This document shows positions 1 through 4,935 of a stretch of DNA of 7,337 nt, one piece after another. The stretch lies in NCBI GenBank assembly GCA_016874315.1, contig VGTX01000054.1, forward strand, positions 1-7,337. The letters run 5' to 3'. Under the pieces are notes generated by a model. The model saw nothing but the letters and a program-made list of their open reading frames with translations, searched no databases and had not been told where the DNA came from. Origin of the DNA: Gammaproteobacteria bacterium. Lineage in GTDB: Bacteria; Pseudomonadota; Gammaproteobacteria; Berkiellales; Berkiellaceae. Numbering within the stretch: the first letter of the stretch is position 1; every line of letters starts with the position of its first letter. A program made the position numbers and the translations under genes.

Positions 1-1
1 T

Positions 2-532
2 TTCTCATTTTCAACATTCTTTTTATCTACTGAAATAGGATTGTCGCCAATACAAGTCCGGATGGTTTTTGCAACACATGCGGCATTATACCTATTGACA
101 CCTTTTACTCTGCTTTCGCAGTTGCGCTCAGTGAATCAAAAAACAATTATTCGGAATGCGCTTTTAACGATTGTGCTTATGACTTTGGTATTAAAAAGTT
201 TAGCAACAATTGATGGGCAAATATCACTTTTGGCATTCCTATCTTGCGCATTAGTGTTACCGATTTGTTATGCATTAATCTATGGACCCAGCTTACAGTT
301 AACACTATCAACAATTCCATTAGAGAAATCTGGACTTGCAACCGCTCTACTTGGAATGATGCAATTTTCAACAGCAAGTGCTGTAACATCATTCTTCTTG
401 CACCCCCCTCATGTTGCTCTTTCAGAGTTTACAACACCCATTCAGTTACTTTCATTATTTGCTCTGACGATGGTTGTTTTGCATGCACGCAAATTTAGAG
501 CTGCGCAAATTTCCGAAAATCCTGTTGCATAA
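2..532 (+). CDS. MFS transporter, C-terminal part (5' end outside window), probably Bcr/CflA-like drug efflux
   Basis: The frame is open from the first bases of the window, so the visible 176 residues are the tail of a longer protein (typical family length about 400). They contain about five hydrophobic helices, roughly at residues 21-38, 50-68, 75-96, 109-131 and 147-163 of the visible part. The stretch GLATALLGMMQF, followed by a small-residue-rich helix, resembles the start of helix 11 in Bcr/CflA-type DHA1 efflux proteins, where a G-[TL]-A-[ST]-[AS]-L-x-G-x-x-Q pattern is common. The role would be proton-coupled export of small molecules across the inner membrane; the substrate cannot be inferred. 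A TTG at 41 could be read as a start, but the continuous upstream frame with hydrophobic coding makes truncation by the window edge much more likely. No frameshift is seen. The MFS assignment is fairly secure, the subfamily less so. Confidence 0.75.
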   Translation, partial: FSFSTFFLSTEIGLSPIQVRMVFATHAALYLLTPFTLLSQLRSVNQKTIIRNALLTIVLMTLVLKSLATIDGQISLLAFLSCALVLPICYALIYGPSLQLTLSTIPLEKSGLATALLGMMQFSTASAVTSFFLHPPHVALSEFTTPIQLLSLFALTMVVLHARKFRAAQISENPVA

Positions 533-558
533 CCAAAGCACCGATCTGCGATCTGAAA

Positions 559-601
559 AATACTTCGACTACTGTCACAAATGATATCCAGCCGAAGTAT
601 T
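559..601 (+). terminator. Stem-loop downstream of the transporter gene, possible weak terminator
   Basis: Arms 559-570 and 590-601 pair over 12 positions with one mismatch; the outer nine bases (AATACTTCG/CGAAGTATT) are perfect. The loop is 19 nt. It begins 27 nt after the transporter stop codon. The tract that follows is T-rich only after a gap (TCTTTTGTTTATT near 610-622), so it is not a textbook intrinsic terminator. It could also be an mRNA 3'-end stabiliser or a remnant of a repeat. The rest of the 164-nt spacer up to 696 shows no convincing promoter: TTGCAA at 649-654 and GATAAT at 675-680 are 20 nt apart, which is too far for a good sigma-70 site. Confidence 0.4.
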
Positions 602-696
602 ATTCAGGGTCTTTTGTTTATTATTCATCACTTTTCCTTCGAGACCTCTTGCAAAATTTTTCATAAACGCCGAGGATAATAATCAGTTCTTATTGA

Positions 697-1428
697 ATGG
701 ATTCCATAAAGATGCGCTCTCGAATCAGTCATATTGTGTACTTTTTGACCTTAATTTTTGCTGTTCATTGTTTTGCGGAGGCTGAGCAGATATCAGAAGA
801 AGCAACATCTATCACAAAAGCAAAGCGGCTTATCGAGCAAAATCAAATTAGCGGTGCTATTCGGATATTAGAAACATACCAAACTGAGCACCCATTAAGC
901 ATTGAAATTCCTGCTGTAGAAAAGATGTTGATCTATTGTTATTTTCATAATAATGATTATCCAATGTTACAAGCAGCGAGCGATCGCTTTTTATTCGAAC
1001 ATGTTGATGATAAGCATGCGGATTATATTGCATATTTACGCTTTATTGGGGCAATGCATTTAGCCAATGGGTATCCTTATGAGTGGTTACCGATTGAGCG
1101 TGCAAGCCGTGATGTTTCGGCAGTAAAAGATGTTTTTTTAATGGGAAAGAACTTCTTAATCACTTATCCTGCAAGCCAATACGCTTCGGATGTTGCACAT
1201 CATTTACCGACATTGAAAGATACGATTGCCCGATCTTATTACTTACGAGGCGAAATGCTTATGAGCCGTGGAGAGACGATTGGCGGCATTCGAGCGTTTC
1301 AAATGGTCACTTCGCAACTAGGCGATACACAATACGCTCCGCAAGCGCAGGCTTATTGTGATAAGTTTCAAAAGAAATTAACACTCGTCAAAGAATATCG
1401 CTTTAACGAGAGCGAAAAATCAAAATAG
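697..1428 (+). CDS. bamD: Outer membrane protein assembly factor BamD-like (TPR protein)
   Basis: A 243-residue protein, the usual BamD length. BamD is the essential partner of BamA in the complex that inserts beta-barrel proteins into the outer membrane, and acts on its periplasmic face. After an N-terminal hydrophobic segment (residues 13-23) come TPR-like helix pairs: AKRLIEQNQISGAIRILE (42-59), the YCYFHNNDYPMLQAASDRF region (80-98), then the diagnostic segment with RASRDVSAVKDVF, TYPASQYASDVAHHL and IARSYYLRGEMLMSRG (about 134-192). This matches the BamD pattern of SDRD..A...F / YPxSQYxxDA / A.YY..RG. The signal peptide is odd: Cys25 is preceded by A-V-H, a poor lipobox, while A27-E28-A29 could serve signal peptidase I. 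The ATG at 697 directly follows an in-frame TGA (694-696) and has no Shine-Dalgarno; an ATG at 712 (Met6) would give a tidier signal peptide with a weak GGA 10 nt upstream. It is transcribed alone, ending at a strong terminator. Confidence 0.75.
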   Translation: MDSIKMRSRISHIVYFLTLIFAVHCFAEAEQISEEATSITKAKRLIEQNQISGAIRILETYQTEHPLSIEIPAVEKMLIYCYFHNNDYPMLQAASDRFLFEHVDDKHADYIAYLRFIGAMHLANGYPYEWLPIERASRDVSAVKDVFLMGKNFLITYPASQYASDVAHHLPTLKDTIARSYYLRGEMLMSRGETIGGIRAFQMVTSQLGDTQYAPQAQAYCDKFQKKLTLVKEYRFNESEKSK

Positions 1429-1442
1429 AGCGGAAAAAAGAA

Positions 1443-1480
1443 GAGGCCTAGGCTCACAATACCTAGCCTCTCTTTTTTTT
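1443..1480. terminator. Bidirectional intrinsic terminator between convergent genes
   Basis: Arms 1443-1452 (GAGGCCTAGG) and 1462-1470 (CCTAGCCTC) form a GC-rich stem with one bulged C and a 9-nt loop. On the + strand it is followed by TC and eight T (1473-1480). On the minus strand the opposite flank reads TTCTTTTTT (1442-1434). It lies 14 nt after the bamD stop and 3 nt beyond the stop of the minus-strand gene, so it can terminate both transcripts. Confidence 0.92.
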
Positions 1481-1483
1481 AGA

Positions 1484-3262
1484 TTAAGGTCTTGTCATAA
1501 ACTCAAAAGATAACGGTTTTTCATTCGTTATCGTGTTTTGATTATATTCATTTATTTCGCTGGAGGGCATTGGTATAGACCATCCTAGAAATGGATAATA
1601 TGTCTGTATCTCATTAATACAATCACTGTATTGCTTTTGAGCGTTCGTATTCTTTGCTTCGGTATTATTAATCACACCATAAATAGATTCAATTAAGTCT
1701 AATTGAGAGTCACTACATGTTGGATGAGCATGATTCAGTAAAAGAAAGTTATAGGCATTGAAATGATTAAAATCTTTATGCACTCCTACGATCTGCTTCG
1801 CCCATTCGAGCATCAGAGGACCAATATCATCATCCCATAAATGATTATATATTTGATTCAGTACGATTTGCTGAGATTCGAGTTTTACACGTGCTAACTG
1901 CGCTTGAATCCATGAAATCCATAAATTAATAGAATAAATTGCTAAACGCAGTCCTTTAAGAGCTTCATTATCTGAGCTAATGCGCGAAAGTGTGGCTACC
2001 AAATCGACAAGTAATTCATAAGCGCCTTGCTTAAAGAGATATTCAATATTATTTTTAATCTGATCGTCAGCATTTTCCAAGTTCATCCAATGGTCTTTGA
2101 AAACGACAACCAAGGCTCCTAAGATAAAGAACTTTTCAGAATCGATGAAATGGTGATAATCAAGAATGACATCTCCACTCAATTGTCGTGTGAGTAATTG
2201 ATTTATATGTTCGCGCAGTCCCGGAATAGCTTCGACGGTAAGCAATACTCGGCTTGGATACATGGCGGTTTTACGAGAGAGTTCAAAAAGAAAAGGGACT
2301 GGATTATTCCAAATCTTTTCTTTTTTCTCTCTGACTTTTAAGCAATTTTTATACGCACGATCGATATTTTCTTGAAGTCGATCGCCGAGATTTAATTGAT
2401 ATTCTCTTAATAGATTTGAAAGATATTCGTAATGTGCAATAAAATAATCTTCTTGTTTACGAGGCAATTGTAAAAGATAATTGACTAATAGCTCGAAATA
2501 CTTTGGGCGGAGTTGAAGCTCTTGAGAGCATACTGCAATAAATTTTTTATACAGTGTCGTATGAGTTATGACAAAATCTTGATCTTCAGGATGAATATAA
2601 ATCTGTTGCATACTCAGATCGTCAGAAGGGTACCATACGATATCTTCCAAATCTTCAAGCAGGTCAGAATACACCACATCAGTTGGCCTAACATTCATAA
2701 GCCTGTCAGGCTGTATTTTCTGAATTGGTTGTAAGATGAAGTTATGTTTTTTCAAGCAAAAACATATGAGGTTTAATAATTGTTGTGGATTGCTATATTC
2801 TTCTATTGATGGAAAGAACGGTTTAATTAAAAAGTAATTCAATGCCTTGAAATGATTCGACAAATACCAAGTAGCCGCTGCTTTATAAAACAAATCCAAT
2901 CCATATAATGACTGCAGATCTGGTGATAATTGTTTGTAGTAAGGATTTTCTTCAATATTTTTTTGATAAAAATCGACTCCCTCTGAAGTTGATTGACAAT
3001 ACTGCTGCAAACGTTCATAAAAATTGGGAGATTGAGCTTCTTCGATGAGTGTGCTTTTATCGCGATTCCATTTGATAGTGATATCAAGCTCCCATCGCAT
3101 GTATTCATAAAGGACTTTTGGATACTGTTTGACAAGAAACTGAGTGCCATATGAAGGATGATTAAGAAACAAATAAAATGATACCAGATCGATATCTAAA
3201 AGAAGCGGTAAAGCCTCAGGTCTGACTTTTCCTTGAACATACTCTAAAAAAAAATAATTCAT
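1484..3262 (-). CDS. Unrecognised 592-residue protein, helical and rich in aromatic residues
   Basis: A long intact frame from ATG at 3262 to TAA at 1486-1484. I do not recognise a family. There is no signal peptide, and no segment is long enough for a membrane helix; the most hydrophobic run, FFILGALVVVF at residues 378-388, is only 11 long. The sequence looks mostly helical, with many Leu, Tyr, Phe and Trp. It has an acidic patch at 200-215 (LLEDLEDIVW then PSDD), a basic helix at 308-317 (KVREKKEKIW) and a polar Asn/Glu-rich tail after about 530. Cysteines are scattered without a metal-binding spacing. The Shine-Dalgarno is poor: GAGAG lies 12 nt before the ATG. Base composition resembles the neighbours. 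It stands alone between the bidirectional terminator and the divergent tRNA unit. It may be a lineage-specific cytoplasmic or secreted protein, but no function should be assigned. The length of the uninterrupted frame makes it very likely to be a real gene. Confidence 0.85.
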   Translation of the reverse strand: MNYFFLEYVQGKVRPEALPLLLDIDLVSFYLFLNHPSYGTQFLVKQYPKVLYEYMRWELDITIKWNRDKSTLIEEAQSPNFYERLQQYCQSTSEGVDFYQKNIEENPYYKQLSPDLQSLYGLDLFYKAAATWYLSNHFKALNYFLIKPFFPSIEEYSNPQQLLNLICFCLKKHNFILQPIQKIQPDRLMNVRPTDVVYSDLLEDLEDIVWYPSDDLSMQQIYIHPEDQDFVITHTTLYKKFIAVCSQELQLRPKYFELLVNYLLQLPRKQEDYFIAHYEYLSNLLREYQLNLGDRLQENIDRAYKNCLKVREKKEKIWNNPVPFLFELSRKTAMYPSRVLLTVEAIPGLREHINQLLTRQLSGDVILDYHHFIDSEKFFILGALVVVFKDHWMNLENADDQIKNNIEYLFKQGAYELLVDLVATLSRISSDNEALKGLRLAIYSINLWISWIQAQLARVKLESQQIVLNQIYNHLWDDDIGPLMLEWAKQIVGVHKDFNHFNAYNFLLLNHAHPTCSDSQLDLIESIYGVINNTEAKNTNAQKQYSDCINEIQTYYPFLGWSIPMPSSEINEYNQNTITNEKPLSFEFMTRP

Positions 3263-3325
3263 ATTTTGTACAATCTCTCTAATTTTTTAAAAATTCAGCT
3301 GGAATAATCTCAATGATTTTTTAAA

Positions 3326-3350
3326 TTGAAATCTAACGATTGCATTTCAA
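3326..3350. repeat. Inverted repeat TTGAAAT-N11-ATTTCAA, operator-like
   Basis: Perfect 7-bp arms at 3326-3332 and 3344-3350 are separated by 11 bp, giving an 18-bp arm-to-arm spacing. It lies 64-88 bp upstream of the start of the minus-strand 592-residue gene, where a regulator could bind. No protein is implied by the sequence, and AT-rich DNA produces such repeats by chance fairly often. Confidence 0.3.
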
Positions 3351-3370
3351 AAAACATGGGACTCTAACGA
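3332..3370 (+). repeat. Direct repeat of TCTAACGA, 31 bp apart
   Basis: Identical octamers at 3332-3339 and 3363-3370 have starts 31 bp apart, about three helical turns, so both would face the same side of the DNA. The first overlaps the spacer of the inverted repeat at 3326-3350; the second abuts a small inverted repeat (AGATAA/TTATCT, 3370-3384). They may be regulator sites for the divergent intergenic region, but chance is possible. Confidence 0.3.
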
Positions 3371-3428
3371 GATAAATCTTATCTTATTGTTATTTAATGG
3401 CTTTATTTTATGATAAAGGATATCCAAA

Positions 3429-3473
3429 ATGAAATCAATCCTGGCTAAATTTTATGGTTTTAAAAAACCTTAA
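3429..3473 (+). CDS. Possible 14-codon leader peptide ORF (MKSILAKFYGFKKP)
   Basis: An ATG at 3429 follows a strong Shine-Dalgarno, AAGGA at 3416-3420, with an 8-nt spacer, the best-placed ribosome site on the + strand of this window. The frame runs 14 codons to TAA at 3471-3473 and encodes a small basic peptide. Its 3' end overlaps a short palindrome (GGTTTT AA AAAACC, 3456-3469). It ends 28 nt before the -35 of the tRNA promoter and 243 nt before the next + strand protein gene. It could be a leader peptide, a small protein, a relic of a longer gene or coincidence. No convincing promoter was found at a suitable distance upstream: TATGAT at 3409-3414 is too close to the ATG. Confidence 0.3.
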   Translation: MKSILAKFYGFKKP

Positions 3474-3501
3474 AAATTCTGCAAATTGCTTAAAATAAGC
3501 A

Positions 3502-3530
3502 TTGACACGGCATATGATAAATGGTTTAAT
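3502..3530 (+). promoter_or_regulatory. Sigma-70 promoter of the tRNA-Ala/tRNA-Glu unit
   Basis: A perfect -35 TTGACA (3502-3507), a 17-bp spacer and a -10 TTTAAT (3525-3530) place transcription start near 3537, about 10 nt before the first tRNA. The DNA just upstream is AT-rich with a small hairpin, GCTTA AAA TAAGC (3488-3500), and could act as an UP element. The near-consensus elements and the spacing fit strong stable-RNA transcription. Confidence 0.85.
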
Positions 3531-3546
3531 GTGCATATCTCAGTTC

Positions 3547-3619
3547 GGGGTCATAGCTCAGCTGGGAGAGCGCTAGCATGGCATGCTAGAGGTCGGCGGT
3601 TCGATCCCGCCTGGCTCCA
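3547..3619 (+). tRNA. tRNA-Ala (anticodon GGC)
   Basis: A full cloverleaf can be folded by hand. The acceptor stem is 3547-3553 with 3612-3618, the D stem GCTC/GAGC, the anticodon stem CTAGC/GCTAG with loop ATGGCAT (anticodon GGC at 3580-3582), and the T stem GGCGG/CCGCC with loop TTCGATC. The third acceptor pair is G-U (G3:U70), the main identity element for alanyl-tRNA synthetase, and the discriminator is A (3619). The 3' CCA is not encoded: the next bases are GTT. It reads the Ala codons GCC and GCU and is first in the unit, 15 nt before tRNA-Glu. The body closely resembles the E. coli GGC alanine tRNA. Confidence 0.97.
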
Positions 3620-3634
3620 GTTCTGAACAAATTA

Positions 3635-3707
3635 GTCCCCATCGTCTAGAGGCCTAGGACATTGCCCTTTCACGGCAGTAACAGGGGTTCGAATCCCCTT
3701 GGGGACG
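3635..3707 (+). tRNA. tRNA-Glu (anticodon TTC)
   Basis: The acceptor stem is GTCCCCA (3635-3641) with TGGGGAC (3700-3706), discriminator G at 3707. The anticodon stem TTGCC/GGCAG closes a CTTTCAC loop with anticodon TTC at 3669-3671. The T stem is AGGGG/CCCCT with loop TTCGAAT. The sequence is close to E. coli tRNA-Glu in the D arm, anticodon loop and T arm. CCA is not encoded: ATT follows. The adjacent Ala(GGC)-Glu(UUC) order is common in proteobacteria. The gene ends only 8 nt before the start codon of the next protein gene, so the tRNA and the mRNA probably come from one precursor. Confidence 0.97.
3701..3705 (+). promoter_or_regulatory. Candidate Shine-Dalgarno GGGGA inside the tRNA-Glu acceptor stem
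   Basis: This is the only purine-rich motif near the ATG at 3716, at a 10-nt spacing. It is also the 3' strand of the tRNA acceptor stem, so it is usable only on a precursor whose tRNA is unfolded or unprocessed. After normal tRNA 3' maturation the downstream mRNA would keep just 8 nt (ATTACTTT) before the AUG. Confidence 0.3.
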
Positions 3708-3715
3708 ATTACTTT

Positions 3716-3928
3716 ATGGTTGATTACACAACACCAGCAACTGTTATATATAACAGTTTATTTAAAAATAATAAAAACATTGAAGAGCGTGATGCTTTAG
3801 CACTCATCGCTCTTTCTCTTCGTTCATTTTATGAACAAGGCTTTGAATCGGGCCGAAACCACGAACGTTATGGAACACGCGAGTATATCGAATGGACAGC
3901 AGAGTCTACGCGGACTTCAAAAATCTAA
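3716..3928 (+). CDS. Unrecognised 70-residue small protein, upstream of and overlapping mutY
   Basis: The frame is open further upstream, but there it would translate the tRNA-Glu gene, so ATG 3716 is the sensible start, giving MVDYTTPATVIYNSLF onward. I do not recognise a family. The middle (about residues 21-45, EERDALALIALSLRSFYEQGFESGR) looks like one or two amphipathic helices. There is no signal peptide or membrane segment. Its last 37 bp overlap the start of mutY in another frame, which suggests translational coupling: ribosomes finishing this ORF could reinitiate on mutY, whose own Shine-Dalgarno is weak. No room exists for a separate promoter between tRNA-Glu and this gene, so it should be transcribed from the tRNA promoter at 3502-3530 or from a promoter hidden in the tRNA genes. 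Whether it is a real protein rests on the clean start and the helix-like composition; I think it likely is. Confidence 0.6.
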   Translation: MVDYTTPATVIYNSLFKNNKNIEERDALALIALSLRSFYEQGFESGRNHERYGTREYIEWTAESTRTSKI

Positions 3929-4935
3929 TTGACTGGTCAACCAGCACTTACCATCATCTTCCTTGGCGTCATAAAAGAGATTTTTATCGCACTCTCATTT
4001 CTGAACTGATGTTACAGCAAACGACAGTGGAAGCAGTTATTCCCAGATTTATAAACTTTCTCGAACGATACCCTTCATGGGATGACCTGAGAAAAATCTC
4101 ATTTGAAGAGCTCATGCATGAATGGAGAGGGCTTGGCTATTATCAACGTGTTCGGTCATTATTCCAACTCATCTCGCAATACCATACTTTAATCGAGCTA
4201 GAATGCGATTTAACGCAATTAAGAAAGCAGCCTGGCATTGGACCATATACGCAAGGCGCACTCCTCTCTATTGGGCTTAATCTTCCATATCCAGCATGGG
4301 ATGCAAATCTCAAAAGAATCTTTTCTAGATATTGTGAAAATGAAAATGAAGCGACTGATTTATACGAAACATTATTAAACACATTTTCTCCGCGAGCTTT
4401 AAATGAAGCCTTAATGGATTTAGGTCGCACATCATGCAAGGCGCGCCTTATGCGCTGTAGTAACTGTCCTCTGCAACACTCCTGTAGGAGTGCACATTTA
4501 AGTGATACCACGATCGTAAAACCAATTAAGAAAGAGCGCCCAATTATTCGGTTAATTCGATTTATTGCAAAAAATATGAATGGAGATATTTTGGGGCAAG
4601 TGCGTCGGCCTGAGCAATGGCTTTCTGGTTATATCGAGATTCCAACGTTTGTTGCAATTGATAGTCCAACGGAGACTCACCAATATCCTTCAGAACATGC
4701 CAACGGACTGACGATTTTACAATTGAAAAATAAAAGTCGATATCTAGGGGAATCTACGCATAGTATTACAAAATATACTTTAAAGAGTTCGATATACCTC
4801 GTTGACGATATAGACCTACTATGTGGGATTGATGAATTTTTTGAATTTTATACAGCCGATCGATTATGGTCGAGCCATGCTCTTAAAATCTTTAAGAGCA
4901 TGGACCTTCATTCGGAGGTCTTAAGCCTTTTGTGA
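3892..4935 (+). CDS. mutY: Adenine DNA glycosylase MutY (A/G-specific)
   Basis: The enzyme removes adenine mispaired with 8-oxoguanine in the GO base-excision system. At 347 residues it matches the family (E. coli 350). LPW (23-25) and SELMLQQT carry the catalytic Glu38; the helix-hairpin-helix PGIGPYTQGAL (114-124) has Tyr119 where lyase-type relatives have Lys, as in a monofunctional glycosylase; Asp137 in PAWDANLKR is the second catalytic acid; GLGYY (80-84) is conserved. The 4Fe-4S ligands fit C-x6-C-x2-C-x5-C (Cys182, 189, 192, 198). Residues about 218-345 form the C-terminal NUDIX-like domain that reads 8-oxoG, but its FSH loop looks degenerate (H-S-I-T-K, 290-294). ATG 3892 is the only usable start: an in-frame TGA lies at 3844-3846 with no alternative start codon between, and the N-terminus aligns with the family. 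It overlaps the small ORF upstream by 37 bp, and its last 15 bp overlap the convergent FKBP gene. Confidence 0.95.
   Translation: MDSRVYADFKNLIDWSTSTYHHLPWRHKRDFYRTLISELMLQQTTVEAVIPRFINFLERYPSWDDLRKISFEELMHEWRGLGYYQRVRSLFQLISQYHTLIELECDLTQLRKQPGIGPYTQGALLSIGLNLPYPAWDANLKRIFSRYCENENEATDLYETLLNTFSPRALNEALMDLGRTSCKARLMRCSNCPLQHSCRSAHLSDTTIVKPIKKERPIIRLIRFIAKNMNGDILGQVRRPEQWLSGYIEIPTFVAIDSPTETHQYPSEHANGLTILQLKNKSRYLGESTHSITKYTLKSSIYLVDDIDLLCGIDEFFEFYTADRLWSSHALKIFKSMDLHSEVLSLL
4875..4903. repeat. Long perfect hairpin in the mutY 3' end and FKBP 3' untranslated region
   Basis: A 13-bp perfect inverted repeat (CCATGCTCTTAAA paired with TTTAAGAGCATGG) has a 3-nt centre, inside the last mutY codons and 18 nt past the FKBP stop on the other strand. 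Neither side has a T tract, so it is not a standard intrinsic terminator. A second small stem, GACCT/AGGTC (4903-4907 and 4916-4920), shares its outermost base and is followed by TTAAGCCTTTTG, which could help end the mutY transcript. It likely marks a 3' end or stabilises it on one or both strands. Confidence 0.6.

Noticed and set aside
41..43. TTG as the true start of the transporter gene
   Set aside because: The same frame continues without a stop to the window edge and the result would be a half-size MFS protein, so truncation by the window is the better reading.
649..680. TTGCAA ... GATAAT as a bamD promoter
   Set aside because: The 20-bp spacing is too long for a good sigma-70 promoter and no extended -10 is present.
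3409..3414. TATGAT as a -10 element for the 14-codon ORF
   Set aside because: It lies 15 nt before the ATG, so transcripts would start downstream of the Shine-Dalgarno; no matching -35 was seen either.
3662..3715. Upstream extension of the 70-residue ORF starting inside tRNA-Glu
   Set aside because: These 18 codons translate the anticodon and T arms of a well-formed tRNA; ATG 3716 is the first start outside it.
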